This document shows positions 12,275-23,527 of a stretch of DNA of 64,000 nucleotides, one piece after another. Below the pieces are notes generated by a model. That model worked only from the letters and a program-made list of their open reading frames with translations, was not told the origin of the DNA and ran no database searches. Source of the DNA: Ascochyta rabiei (lineage: Eukaryota > Ascomycota > Dothideomycetes > Pleosporales > Didymellaceae); the NCBI RefSeq assembly GCF_004011695.2, contig NC_082408.1, forward strand, positions 667,501 through 731,500. The letters run 5' to 3'. Numbering within the stretch: position 1 is the first letter of the stretch; every line of letters begins with the position of its first letter. The position numbers were made by a program, and so were the translations under genes.

Positions 12275-13549
12275 TCAGTTTGCAAACATACCCCGGAACC
12301 TGGCACCGTTCTTGTGGCGGACGACATGCTTGGCGGGCGCTGAGAAGCCACCCAATGGTGCTGAGGCCGTTGCCGAAGCCTTGGAGCCGGAGCTGCCAGA
12401 TGCTGTGACCGTTACGTACACAATATCTGTGACAGTCACAGCATCGCCTGAGCCGGAGGTTGGCTTTGGTGAAGTACTGGGTCGTGTGGTCATTGTGGGG
12501 ATGTTGGTGATCTGAGTGAGAGCTGGAGCAGTTGCCGTCGCTGTTGCCGTTGCTGTCGCCGACGAAGATGAGTTGCCAGAAGCGGCAGGTGCGCCACCGG
12601 TAGCGGTTGCTGAGCCTGAGAAGATGGGACCAACTTCGCCTTGCAGCGCGTTGGTCATGATGGCAGTGCGCGACGCGAAATCAGACACAGCGATAGACAT
12701 GGCGTCCTGCTGAGGACCAAGAGCGTACTTGGACTCGGCGTCAGCTGTGAGTGCAGTGTCTGCAGAGGCCACGTCAACGTCCATACAGGTGGTGTAGTAC
12801 TGGTCTTTGCCAGCTGGCAGGCCAGGGTCGACGTTAGGTGCGGTGTTCCATTGCCAGACCCAGTACAGCGTGTATGGCTTGCCCTCGGTGACGTCTTTGG
12901 GAAGCTGGACGTTGGTCTCGCAGAAGAGCGGGTAGTTGCCCGGGCCATCAGAAACCTGACCCATGGCAAAGTTGGGGTCGGAAACTCGGCGTTCTTCTGA
13001 AGTAGGTGTGGCATTCACCTCGTAGCAACGGCCGTCATCAAAGTCGTTTGTGGCGAGCAGCGCACCGCGCTTGTCGCCACCTGAGCCATCCTGGGTCCAG
13101 CGGAGGACGTTGACAAGCTTCTCATCCTCTGTGGGATTAGTAGTGCCGTAGACGAAGACTGTACCGCCCTTTTCGGGCTTGCCGAGACCGGTCGCTGGGT
13201 CGACCATAGTGACGTGACCGTTCTCCATGTAACGCATGGCGACAAAGCCACCAGGCACGGATTGCAGGCGAGGATAATTGTCTGACGATTGCTCTTGCTT
13301 GGTCTGTGAAGTGTGACACAGCGGTGAGGTCTCGTCGATGAAGACCTTGGGTTGGACCGGCAGCAGCCAGTTCATGGAATCACCGGTGTAGCCTTTGTCT
13401 GTCTTTGACACCATACCGCGCGGATAGCCATACTCGCCCACATACTCGCCTTTATCATTGACGTTGCGAAGTTGCTCAATCCAGGTGTGGCCCATGGCGA
13501 GGGGGGCGACGGCAAGCGCGGCGAGTGTTGTTGTGAGGAAGCGCGACAT
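12275..13549 (-). CDS. Secreted LPMO-like protein with N-terminal histidine after the signal peptide
   Basis: A single-exon frame of 424 aa starts at ATG 13549. Residues 1-20 are a signal peptide (SRFLTTTLAALAVAPLAMG). Cleavage after Gly20 would leave HTWIEQL as the mature N-terminus, so a His is the first residue, as in copper lytic polysaccharide monooxygenases. The domain runs to about residue 290, with cysteines at SPLCHTS, GRCYEV, FCETN and TTCMDV. A Ser/Thr/Ala linker (TATATATATA, VTVTDIVYVTVTAS) follows and then a basic tail. Proteins of this start are common in fungi, I believe as a DUF class rather than a classified AA family; this is from memory. The C-terminus is uncertain: a good 46-nt intron (12291-12246) would replace the last four residues and move the stop to 12222-12220. 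Confidence 0.8.
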   Translation of the reverse strand: MSRFLTTTLAALAVAPLAMGHTWIEQLRNVNDKGEYVGEYGYPRGMVSKTDKGYTGDSMNWLLPVQPKVFIDETSPLCHTSQTKQEQSSDNYPRLQSVPGGFVAMRYMENGHVTMVDPATGLGKPEKGGTVFVYGTTNPTEDEKLVNVLRWTQDGSGGDKRGALLATNDFDDGRCYEVNATPTSEERRVSDPNFAMGQVSDGPGNYPLFCETNVQLPKDVTEGKPYTLYWVWQWNTAPNVDPGLPAGKDQYYTTCMDVDVASADTALTADAESKYALGPQQDAMSIAVSDFASRTAIMTNALQGEVGPIFSGSATATGGAPAASGNSSSSATATATATATAPALTQITNIPTMTTRPSTSPKPTSGSGDAVTVTDIVYVTVTASGSSGSKASATASAPLGGFSAPAKHVVRHKNGARFRGMFAN

Positions 13550-15412
13550 TGTGTTGTGGTGTGTGGGTTTGTTGTTTTGGTGTAGTTACGTGAGGTAAAG
13601 AAAGTAGTACGTGTTTGGCCCAGCCGGAACGCGTTGGTGATTTGCAATCGGTGTTCGTGAAGTGGGATCTTGAAGATCGAGTGTTGAATAGAAAGTTGCT
13701 TGGCGAGAAGAGGAAGGTGATGAGAAGAAATTATCGGAGGATATGTATATTGAATGTGGCCTTGGCGATGACTTGATGAGCACACAATGTCAGGTTACGA
13801 GTGACCGGTTTCCCTTCACCTCGGACAGCGACAGTACAATTGTTCAATAAAACAATGTAGGCGTACAATATTAAACCTCCAGGCCACAGTACGCACAGCG
13901 CAAACAGAGGGCGAAGAAAGGAAGATGAGGAGAGACGGCGTACCACTGTGAGAGCACAATCGGTATACCACGCGGACACAGTCCTTTATCAGGTAGATGA
14001 GTGGTGATGAGATAAACGCCGGGGAACGTTGAACAATGCTCAGGCCTAGAAGGAAAGATAAAACGAGGACCAATAGAGAGTTGTACACACGAGGTGTCGA
14101 AACAGAGCACGACTACACGCGACTCCGCATTCAAGCTTTAGAGCCTAAGTGTGGATGTTGGATCTGCGTTTCAACGTCGGACCTAACCTGTAGCCGCCAA
14201 CAACCTCGTCCCGGTCCCGCAGTAATAACGCGGCGTAGCGCGTACACCTGCAGGCTCCCGTGCTTCTGGGACAACCGATGGCATCGAAGGTTCCGGTAGT
14301 TCGTCGCCTTACCGGGCCACTTGAGGCGGGAAGGTGTCCCTTCGAACGCGATGCTGAGTCAAAGCGTAACAGGATAGGTGTGCTGTTGATCTACGACACA
14401 ACCGGCACCATCTAGATCGCTGTAGATCCTAGTCTCCACTGTTACCGGCGGGCAACGTGAGCCTGCCGATTGCATAATTGAAGCCCATCTCATGGACTTC
14501 ACCGCCAAAATGAGCGGGCTGCGTCGCGACACCATTGACCAGGTAAGGCGGCCAGAAGTGACGAGGCGCAGCTATACTAAGGCAATCGGAAAACAGGTCT
14601 TGCACCACGCGACGACAGGTGATGGTGCGCTGTTGCGGCGTGTCGCCAGCGAAGAATTTCCCGCAAGTGAATGGGGTGGTTGACGATGTTTCAGATTGCA
14701 ACGCCTCGCCTGTATGATTGGGCGCCAGAGCCGCGCATCTGATTGGTGCGCATTGCTCCATTTTGAGATGCAGCTATTCTGATTGCCGCCCATCATCCAG
14801 TCTCTATATTTGAAGTCGCTTGGCCCAGACGCAATGGCAAGCTTGGATCATCTTGTACACACATCGACACCCACCCAGCAGAGTTTTTTGGTCGATGTCG
14901 AGCGCTGGTTCACTTCGCTCGCTGTCAGATGCCGTAGTGTCTGGTCGCCGTTTCACGAATTCCAACGTGGAGCAGTGGAGCAATGTATACATCCTGAGGC
15001 ATATAGACGTTCTCGGCCGGCATACCAACGCTCTGATGATTTGCCTAGATTGCAGGGAACGAAATTTGAAGGTCCAAGCGTTTGACGAGTACATTGGTAC
15101 TACACTTCCCGCTTCTGCCTGTGGCATGCGCTTTGTTGAATACCGCCGCGCTAGCCTGTTGTGCTCGCTCGACATTCCCGATCGTGATTGTGAAACATGA
15201 TGCATTGGTGAGGAACAGCTGACGAGAGCGCGCAAGTTTACTTTGTACTACGTGGTTGAAGTGTTGGCTGGGAGCTTCACATCAGCAGACGTTGGTACAG
15301 CCACAGAAGTGATCTGGTCATCACCGTCAATGGTGTGGTCGTCATCGCTGTGATCATCATCATCGTCCTCCTCCTCGTCCTCGTCGCTGTTCTGTTCAGC
15401 ATCGCCGGTAGC
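13550..15412. other. Long intergenic region
   Basis: About 1.86 kb without a supported gene. It includes the promoter of the LPMO-like gene. Overlapping open frames at 14429-15235 on both strands have no motif, splice signal or convincing composition. No transposon ends were seen. Confidence 0.4.
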
Positions 15413-17606
15413 TCACACGTCGTTGCCCATACCGACTGTGTTTCTCAGCTCGGGCAGGTCGAAGACAGATTCTGGAAGTCCATCAAGGCCAACGCTCTTC
15501 GCCACCGTAATGATGCCAAACTCCACGACCCCATCGTTCTCACCACTCTTACCGTAGAACCCAACAATAACCTCGTGTGACGCAGGCTCCAGACGGACAA
15601 CATTCGAGTCGGCGTCACCTCTAGCATTGAGCTCTCCGCGCACAGTGCGGTCCGTTAGGCGCATCCGGATACCTTGCATGTAATGTTCATCACGACCCCT
15701 GTTGACCTCGATGCGCTTGACATTGACATTGGGCGGCAAGTCGATGGTCTGTGAGGCGTGACCGCCGAAGCGGTGTTCACGCCCATTTGTGCGCATAGGA
15801 CCCCAATGGCTCTTGTGTCCGTCTGCGTACTCGACTACACCACCGTCCCACCAACAACCCACTCGCAAATCGATCGAAATTGCACGATGTATGTTGCCGT
15901 CTGCACCGCGTTCTTTCAAGAGTTGTGCCCATTCACACATGTGGTCGTTTGGGTTAATCTCCACTGAGTCGGTGTAGACGGAGCGCTTGAAGAGGCGGAT
16001 AGGGCTACCAGGAATGCGAACAAAAGTTTTCACAGTCAAGGTCTTCCACAGATCGCCGATGGCGAGTTCTTTTCCATTGAAGCCAAGTATGTCAAGGCGT
16101 AGAGGTTGCGATCGATCGAAGCGTTGCTCAAGCTCGTCTTGGCGATAGTCCCGTTCGCTAGCTGGTGAGTTGATGGAAGGCGTAGCTTCATGTACCTGGT
16201 TGAAGGAGATGCGTGCGATGCCAACAGGAGATCTGATATGAAGAATTGCGTCAAGCTCGCCCTGCTCGTTTTCGGTGAACTTTGGCTCAACTACAGGCTC
16301 AGACGTGCGTTCCTCGTCTGTAAAGCGTTTGTCTGAGGGCAGGAGAAAGTGAGGGGAAAGCCGTAGATTGAGCGCGTCTTTCAGGTCCCAACTCGTACAG
16401 TCAGTCATTGTTTGGTCATCGGTCGATGCGTCGGACTTCGCCGCTCCAGACATGAAGTGCTCTCGCCAGTCCTGTGCGGCTTCACGTTCGCTGTGGCTGT
16501 TGTTGCGGTTTACACCAAAGGCGAGGCCTACAGCAGACAAGAAGGACGATTGACCGAAGGCGCAAGATTCCCATATGGTAGATTTGCCATTCGAAAGCTT
16601 CGCTCCAGGTACTCGAGCATCTGTCAAGCAGCTGTTGATCTCTTCTGTGAAACGCGGCCAGGAATACGTCAGGTGACTACCGAAAGTGCCCAAAGAAATT
16701 CCTGAGTAGTTGTGACGGCCAGTACTTACGTGTCCAAAAGCTTGCTCGGTGCACTTGTTGTAGTGCGCATCCAGGATCAAGCCTGCCACAACAGGAGATG
16801 ACAGAGTGTCGAATTGGCCACCATACGTTGCGAGTGCGTCCAGAAAGATGTCAAACAGCTCGCTAGTACCCGTGGGCATGTTGTCTTTTCCTTCGGCATA
16901 CAGAATTTCCTTCTTCGTCTTTGAAGATCTCACGACATTGACTTTGGCCGTTGACCGTATGGCATCCTCGTTATCGCAAGCGTGGTATTCTGAGTGTCTT
17001 GCATTGACAAAATCCCGGCTGACCGTGTCGGTAGTCCACTCTTCCTCTAGGCGGAAGGTACGCCGCCCCAGTCCTTTTACCCTCATGTCCTCGGCAGTCA
17101 TAGCTTGCCACATGTAGGCAGTCATTCGAAACTTTTCAATTGCGGCAGATAGATCGGAGTGCGCCGACGAAAGACCGCCGGCTTTCTGAGGTGGACAGTC
17201 CATTAGGAGCGGCGAGTCCTTTGCCACCATGATAGCTAGATGAAGTGGCGGATACTGTAGCAGGGGGAAGTAGTGGAGGGTTATCTTGACGGACGCCGTT
17301 TTCTCATTTTGCTGAATGTGGATCACTTCGAGTGTGTTGGAACCGGGGGATAGCATGACTAAAGCCTTGAAGTAGCCGCTGTGAATGGGCCATGTCTGTT
17401 CTGGGAATACTTCAAGATTGTTTGAGCCGGTGGTCGTAATCGAGATATAGGCTTCCGAACTGCTTAAAGCGCATGCTCCAGTAATCAAAAGACAGCGCTG
17501 GCACCTGGGTCAGCAACGTCTATCGAGATATCCGATGCAGTACCTGATGAATTGTTTCTCCATTCTCAACGTTGGTAAGGCGCAATGTCTGTTGTGTATT
17601 CTCCAT
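15413..17606 (-). CDS. Zincin-family protein (putative peptidase family, YIL108W-like) with jacalin-like tail; active site lost
   Basis: Two exons: 17606-17544 and 17497-15413, giving about 716 aa. The first exon adds the conserved start MENTQQ...VENGETIHQ, which joins to RCLLITG. The body matches the fungal putative zinc peptidase family seen in yeast YIL108W: FRMTAYMWQAMTAE, GRRTFRLEEEW, GTFGSHLTYSWPRF, WESCAFGQSSF. The C-terminal 150 residues are jacalin-like (GYADGHKSHWG-type strands, FYGKSGENDGVVEFGIIT). At about residue 360 family members carry HEVGH...PH, but here the aligned residues are SAVGL...NR, so the zinc ligands and catalytic Glu are absent. The family length of roughly 625-775 aa fits. 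It is probably a pseudo-enzyme. Confidence 0.85.
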
Positions 17607-18161
17607 CTTGGACCAGCAGATGTCGTATGGCTCTATTATGAACGTGCGAGAGATGATTGAATGTCTCCATATCCGCGAAGACACCACGTCCTTATAGGTT
17701 TCCAGAGAGTCAAGTCAATACTGACGGATGGTAGGCAACTGTACAGAATAGGTTAGTGTGAAGATTGCTGCCTTAGACTATTCCTTAGCCTCCTTCTTTG
17801 GAGATGACATGGCAAGCACATCTCAAGCCGTCAGAACGTACTGCCGAGCGATACTGCGAAGCGAGAGACGACGTCACGCCCAAGAAGAGTGCAATGTGTG
17901 AAGCTTGAGCAGAGCAGAGCTGAGCTGAGCAGCTGAGCCGAGCAGCACTCGAAGCAGCGCGAAGAGTCTGTGCGTATTACTAAGCCTTTCGTGGCGCTAG
18001 CTCTCCGCTCGAAGTTCGCGACAGTCTACTTCGTATCGCGACTTTGCGTCTCGCAACCTCACCGAGCCCACGCCATCAACAACCTCGAGCGCCGCCGCCG
18101 ACCTCCTCCCTTCCCTCTTATACGCCCCCGACAGGCACAACACCACCCAAGACGCTTCACC
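17607..18161. promoter_or_regulatory. Divergent promoter region with GAGCA/GAGCT short repeats
   Basis: This 555-base region lies between the divergent zincin-like gene and U2AF35. At 17910-17960 it has a run of imperfect 5-nt repeats of the type gagca, gagct and gagcc. A pyrimidine-rich stretch lies just before the U2AF35 start. Its role as promoter follows from position only. Confidence 0.4.
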
Positions 18162-18850
18162 ATGGCGAATTACCTCGCCTCCATCTTCGGAACCGAGCAA
18201 GACAAGGTCAACTGCTCTTTCTACTACAAGATCGGCGCGTGCCGTCACGGCGACCGCTGCTCGCGCAAGCACGTCAAGCCGTCGTACAGCCAGACGATTC
18301 TCCTGCCCAACCTGTACCAGAACCCGGCCTACGACCCCAAGAACAAGATGAACCCGCAGCAGATGCAGATGCACTTTGACGCCTTTTACGAGGACATTTG
18401 GTGCGAGCTGTGCCAGTACGGCCTGGTCGAGGAGCTGGTTGTGTGCGACAACAACAACGACCGTGAGTCTTGACATACTCCAAGAATCCATCTATGCAAG
18501 GGTGAAGCTAACAGGAGCGTTCGACAGATCTGATTGGCAACGTCTACGTGCGCTTCAAGTACGAAGAAGACGCGCAAAAAGCCTGCGACGCACTGAACTC
18601 GCGCTGGTACGCCGGCCGCCCCATCTATTGCGAGCTATCCCCCGTGACCGACTTCCGGGAAGCGTGCTGTAGGCTAAATAGCGGAGAGGGCTGTGTGCGC
18701 GGTGGCTTCTGCAACTTCATACATAGGAAGGAACCCACCGCCGAGCTGGACCGCGAGCTGGACATGTGCACGAGGAAGTGGCTGCAAGAGAGAGGACGCG
18801 ACGCGAGGAGTATGAGCAAGAGTCCCACGCCGCCTGCGAAGAGGTTTTAG
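18162..18850 (+). CDS. U2AF1: Splicing factor U2AF small subunit (U2AF35)
   Basis: Two exons, 18162-18462 and 18528-18850, giving 207 aa, close to fission yeast and shorter than human because there is no long RS tail. The order is a CCCH zinc finger ([20 protein letters not shown]), a U2AF-homology RRM ([29 protein letters not shown]), then a second CCCH finger ([20 protein letters not shown]). The tail is short and basic ([17 protein letters not shown]). The protein reads the 3' splice-site AG in complex with the large U2AF subunit. The join NNND-HLIGNVY confirms the intron. The start has a good context (cacc ATG). Confidence 0.97.
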
Positions 18851-19314
18851 GAAGACCGCTCGAAGAAGGCCGTGGACAGCTGTGTGGTGAAGGAGGCAAG
18901 CCACGAGGAACCAAAGACGCAAACCAAGCAGGACACTTCGATGCAGCTGCTTTTGACAAGGCGCGCCAAGCCAATCTCAACCGAGCATTGCGCAGAGAGC
19001 CAGGATGGGCAGATGGATTGCTCAGCAGGATAGTTGCAGAAGGACACAGCACGATGGGTGATTCGGCGTCAGGGAGTTTGATACCTCATCATGGTGGGAC
19101 TGTACATTACGAGACAGCAACTCCACCGACAGGTGTAGCTTAGTTTGCAAGGAAAAAAGCATCACACATTCTCACATTGAATTGCCTGCATTGCATGCCA
19201 TGCTGATGTGAATGCTAGTGTTCGCCAAGCCAGCATTTCCAGCACAGTGACTGACAGAGGAGAAGGGTAGGAAAGACAGTTTGCACTTGTGTCGCAGTAT
19301 TAGGGCCACAATTC

Positions 19315-19358
<44 letters not shown>

Positions 19359-19651
19359 CCCAACCCCGCACCCGACCCGTCCAGCAAGTGTGGTGAGACA
19401 AAAGAATCGTATTGAGCCGTGGTAGATGGCACTGGTATCATCGAGTCGCTAAACCAACAGCAACGAGACAGAAGCAAAGAAAAACGTCGTTCGCATCGCA
19501 GATGCATAGATAGACCCCCCCACCGAAACCGCGCATTATACCCAGAACGCCATGCCATGCCGTCGAAAAAGAAAAAGAGAAAAAAACGCGTTGCCGTCAT
19601 CGCAGTCTCGTCTCGCGGCCGTAGACAAATCGCCTCATGGTGACTCTGGCC
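18851..19651. other. Intergenic with CAG microsatellite
   Basis: The U2AF35 and the C-anchored protein genes converge here. A CAG run sits at about 19319-19353. An open frame at 18766-19143 overlaps the U2AF35 end and looks spurious. Confidence 0.4.
19319..19353. repeat. CAG trinucleotide microsatellite
   Basis: About 11 uninterrupted CAG units followed by CAA. It lies in a non-coding region between convergent genes. Confidence 0.9.
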
Positions 19652-20464
19652 TCAAATGATGCCTTCCCTCCTCAGCACGACCAGGACCACGATAGCGCCG
19701 ACGATCAGGACAAGAAACACCATCCAAAACGCCCAGCACATGTAGGCGCGCTGTCGAGCCTTTCGTTTCTGGCCCTCGAGCCAGGAATCTCTAGGGTAGG
19801 GGTCAGCGGTTACGGTCGTCCAGAAGCGGAAGCTGCTCTTCGATCGGCCGCTCAGCGATAATCCAAAGGACAAGCGCGAGGTGTTGGAGTTTTTTGTGAA
19901 GCGCCGCGAGGTGCGCTTTGATGGTAGTGTGGAAGGGGGGAAGTGTGTGGATTTGGGGGTTGGGGGCAGGGAAGGCGGGTGGGAAGAGAGGGCGAAGCGG
20001 AAGCGGCTTGCGCGCCGCGAGGCACGCTTTGAAGGCAGCGAGTCCGGTGCAAAGTACGCGGATTTGGGAGTCGAGGGGAGTGATTCGGGGGCGAAGGAAA
20101 GTTGGGGGCAGGAGGGTAGGTGGTGCAGTGCTATCATCTCGGGCATTTTGTCCTCGTTCGCGTCAAAGCACACACTCTTCGTCCCACTCGTTGCTCTGCT
20201 TCTCTGCTTGTCTTTTCCGTCTTGCTTAGAAACAAAGGCGGGAGCAGATATGGGACGCGTGAAAACCGTGGCAGGCAGCACAGGCGAGAGGTGGCATTGC
20301 GAAGTTGGTGTTGCGACAGGCGAGACTGTAGGAGAGGAAAGGGACACGACGTACGCATGCTTGGTTTCCTTTTGGCCATGTTCAGAGTCTTTGAAGAGCA
20401 TGGCGGCTTCATCGTTGTGTACAGCGACGGAGAAGCGGCGCCAGAAGTTGGGGTCTTGCACCAT
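19652..20464 (-). CDS. Hypothetical C-terminally membrane-anchored protein
   Basis: This single-exon frame encodes 270 aa and starts at ATG 20464. The N-terminus MVQDPNFWRRFSVAVHNDE looks conserved in type. The middle is low-complexity, Ser/Pro/Thr-rich and basic, with a repeated LPSTPKSAYFAPDSLPSKR-like block twice around residues 130-185. The C-terminus has a single membrane segment (CWAFWMVFLVLIVGAIVVLV) followed by only about seven residues, so it is built like a tail-anchored protein facing the cytosol. I know of similar short fungal proteins with the same start and end but no assigned role. Confidence 0.7.
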   Translation of the reverse strand: MVQDPNFWRRFSVAVHNDEAAMLFKDSEHGQKETKHAYVVSLSSPTVSPVATPTSQCHLSPVLPATVFTRPISAPAFVSKQDGKDKQRSRATSGTKSVCFDANEDKMPEMIALHHLPSCPQLSFAPESLPSTPKSAYFAPDSLPSKRASRRASRFRFALSSHPPSLPPTPKSTHFPPSTLPSKRTSRRFTKNSNTSRLSFGLSLSGRSKSSFRFWTTVTADPYPRDSWLEGQKRKARQRAYMCWAFWMVFLVLIVGAIVVLVVLRREGII

Positions 20465-21738
20465 TGCGAGTGGATGACGGTGAATTCGTAGTGGGTGAGG
20501 TAGTGTACGTTTGCCAGCGTCGTTGTGGTTGCAGGTTTAGCGGGAGGAATTGGTAAGGACGGTGGTATGTGGAGGCAGCCGTGGTTTTGTTGTTGTTGTC
20601 GTTGACGTTGTTGTTGTTGTTGTTTGAAGTTGATTCGAGATAAGAGGTGAAGTCAAGTCAAGTGGGGCCGCCGGATATGAGGTGGTGAGGTCGAGTCGAG
20701 AAAACCTTCGTTGCCCGCCAAGCTGTCGCTGTATCACCACGTAGAACTAGGAAGCTGCACCAGTCGATAGAGCAGTAGCGTGTGCAATGTCGTGTATTTC
20801 AGGTACAAGAGCAAGATAGCGATCCCACGCGTGTGTGATGGCGTTTTCGGAGGCTGGTCGTGACACTTGAGTCTAGCTCTGTGTTGCACTGCAGCCCGAG
20901 ATGGGTAGTGGGGTCACGCTCTGGAAGACAGGCGATCCTGTGTTGTTTTGAATTGATGCCGGGGTGTACCACGGTGAAGTTTGAATGAGTGTATGTTGTT
21001 GGGATCGTGGAATAAGACGTAAGTGTATGGTGGAAGGCAGCTCATCAAGGCGCGGACAAGAGAAGTGAAGGTGAAAGACAGGTGTTTGCTACATAGAAAA
21101 CGAAATCTGGCCGCACTGCACCCCCTAACACAACAGGGCGTACGATGGGCTTGCGTATGTTGTGGTGCAACTGCCGCTCAGATCAGCAGTAAGACAATTC
21201 GACTCTCTGTTTCCACCGCGGTGGTCGTCCTTGTTTGACGACGTTTCTATGTGGGGCACGGGCTGTCCAATCAGAAACGGCCGAGCCGCGGGAGAACGTT
21301 GGGGATCCCGGCGGGCGTTCGCTGTGACAGCGCCGAAATTGCACAAGGACGAGTCGAGAACAAGGAACAGGACGAAGACTGGGCGGGCGCTTGATCGACG
21401 GTGTTACTATTAGTGTGATGTGCGGAAGGCTGAGGATGTACCGGCAGCTAACCGCACCTGCAGCAGGTACAGAAGATTTGACGGCTGCAGTTGATGGGGA
21501 GAGCGAGTCGTCCAGGTGAGCTGAGCTGGGCTATGCGTGCGTTCAGCCTCATGTCGAGAGAGTCGGCCATAGTGCGAGCTCGAGGCGATGGCTACCGCGC
21601 GCTGAAACAGCACGCTAGGACGTGCACAGGCATGCTGAGCAAGATGTAAACGCTCCGTTCAATCTCTGACTGACTCCACAACCCTTGGCTTACCTGATCG
21701 TCAGCTCGACACGCGTTACCACTTGGCTTCTGATCACG
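20465..21738. other. Intergenic with GTT-rich tract
   Basis: About 1.27 kb between divergent genes. A GTT-rich imperfect microsatellite is at about 20585-20625. Otherwise no supported gene. Confidence 0.4.
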
Positions 21739-22502
21739 ATGCGAGAAGAAGAGTCGTTGCCTTTCTGGAAAGTGAACGTGCCTCAAGAGCGATGGGCAGC
21801 CGAGTGTCCCGAGTTTCTGCGAAACATCAGTGAAAAGGACCAGCGCATCATTGGAACGCCAGATGAGGGATACAGGCTGTTGACATGGCCGGAGGTGCGG
21901 GACATTGTCAGTATGATAGGTGCACCCTCCTGCTGGAAGCACGGGTACTGACGGGCGCTGGGTAGGAATCGACCGTGTTGACAAGTTCCAGCGCAAGCCA
22001 TCAGAGTTGCGCCGGTACAGGGCGTTCACGTATCGCTTGATCCAGGAGTATGGCAGCATCATGTCCTTTATCGTGAATGAGCGACTGCAGTGGGAGAGCA
22101 TGCAGGCCAGGGGCAAGCCCTTTGAGTACGATGGTACTTGTCCCTGACAAAGATACAACCGATGTGGTCTAACGAGGGGCAGAGGACATGAAGATCCTGT
22201 ACAACGACTGGCCGTATGGCATTGACCCAGACATTGTGCACCTGGTGGTGTGGACCAAGTTCGAGCTCGAAGACGACGAGGAGACCGGCCTCTGCACGGC
22301 AGAATCGCGCAAAGAGATTGATGACTACGTTCAGCAAACGTTTGCGCCCAAAGTAAAGGAGCTCGTATGGTTCAAGAACTGGAAGAGTCTGAAGAGCGTT
22401 CACGCCGTGGAGCACTTCCACGTCATGCTGTACAAGCCGGACCGCGACTTTCTGCACGAAATCACGAACGGCGACGTGCCCATGACGGAAAAGTTTGAGT
22501 GA
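21739..22502 (+). CDS. GIG1-like protein (N-acetylglucosamine-induced protein 1 family, DUF3605)
   Basis: Three exons: 21739-21919, 21966-22133 and 22183-22502, giving 222 aa. The joins restore [12 protein letters not shown] and [17 protein letters not shown]. The block [20 protein letters not shown] is the signature of the DUF3605/GIG1 family, first noted in Candida albicans as induced by GlcNAc. The later [10 protein letters not shown] is also typical. The protein has no membrane segment or known catalytic residue. Both introns are under 50 nt. Biochemical function is unknown; the link to GlcNAc response is family knowledge only. Confidence 0.9.
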
Positions 22503-22743
22503 GGGTGTGCAGCAGATGAAGTCACTGGGCTCGGTATTCCTGCAAAGCACTCTGTAGACGTAAGACACCCGGTATGGGGATGGACTTTGTGGCTAGAGAA
22601 GATCAGAGTAGAGAAGAGTAGAGGGGAGAAGGATAACGGGGCTGTGGCAGTGGTGGCGTCAGGGCTGGACCGCGGCACTTGAGCAATGCAATCCAACCAC
22701 AGCGGCAGAGGCGTGTGCGACCCCTTTCCATGGCCCAAGTGCC

Positions 22744-22813
22744 GCAATGCCGCAATGCTGCAATGCCCCAATGCCCCAATGCCCCAATGCCCCAATGCCC
22801 CAATGCCCCAATG
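22744..22813. repeat. 8-nt minisatellite (unit CCCCAATG)
   Basis: Roughly seven near-perfect copies of an 8-nt unit, flanked by degenerate copies (gccgcaatg, gctgcaatg). It lies just downstream of the GIG1-like gene. The 8-nt period makes it frame-shifting in any coding reading, in line with a non-coding place. Confidence 0.85.
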
Positions 22814-23154
22814 CCATGAAGTGGTGAACAATACGAAACGAAGGTCGTGTGCTCGGATTTTCCTTCTTTGTTGTCGCTTCCGTCTCCACTGCATCGCATC
22901 CCGCGCACGGCGCCCTGACCACTCGGCGGTGAGAGCGCAAAAAGTCGCTGAACAGGGGCTCCACTCGTAGACAGCGCGGCAGGGTCGAGTGCGTGTTTGC
23001 TTTGCGAGACCCCTCCTCACTGCGAGCCTGCTTCTTGCTTCTTCACAGTGTGCTTGCGCGTGTTGCTGCTGTGACGAGGCCATTGCCCGACTTCGGCGTG
23101 TCGTTCTGTCCGAGAGCCCCTGCCTGGGTCGCACTTTTGCCTGCACCAAGCACT

Positions 23155-23245
23155 ATACGGCACTGCACTGTACGGTACTGCACTGCACTCACGGTACTGC
23201 ACTGCACTCACTGTACGGCACGGCACTGCACTGTACGGCACGACG
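23155..23245. repeat. Imperfect short tandem repeat (GCACTGCACT / TACGGTACTG type)
   Basis: Alternating blocks of cactgcact and gtacggtact or gtacggcac over about 90 bases, about 280 bases before the HMGR start. It could fold into partial hairpins because cactg, cagtg-like and gtac steps recur. Confidence 0.7.
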
Positions 23246-23527
23246 CTGCACGTCTTTGCGCGCCAGAGCCGGTCAGGGTTGGATACACACACAGTACGGA
23301 TCTGTCTGTGTACATGAGCACTAACATGTCTCAGACTTGATCGCGCTTGCACACCTCGAGCGCTCACTGACTCGTCTTCGACACCACACGCCTTCCTCAG
23401 GGCCTCAGGCACCCATTGCCCCGGCACTCAGCCCCGCCGCCGCGTGCCCTCGATGCGAAGAGCGTCCTGAAGAGCGTCCTGAAGAGCCCCGCCACGCGCT
23501 TTGCTGATTCAACTTCAGCAGCCCACC

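Larger units (their letters stand above)
22503..23527. other. Intergenic, HMG-CoA reductase upstream region with two tandem repeats
   Basis: About 1 kb upstream of HMGR, in a very GC-rich context. It carries an 8-nt minisatellite at 22744-22813 and an imperfect repeat at 23155-23245. Pyrimidine-rich DNA precedes the HMGR start. Confidence 0.4.

Noticed and set aside
14804..15235. Overlapping open frames on both strands upstream of the zincin-like gene
   Set aside because: Neither strand shows conserved-looking blocks or introns; the mutual overlap is typical of GC-balanced chance frames.
16690..16735. A possible short intron (GTAAGTACTGG...ACTCAG) in the zincin-like gene
   Set aside because: It would be only about 28 nt, below the workable size, and the unspliced reading (FGHVSTGRHNYSGISLG) continues the family pattern in frame.
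18766..19143. A plus-strand frame overlapping the end of U2AF35
   Set aside because: It overlaps conserved U2AF35 coding sequence in another frame, has no motif and would need an internal start.
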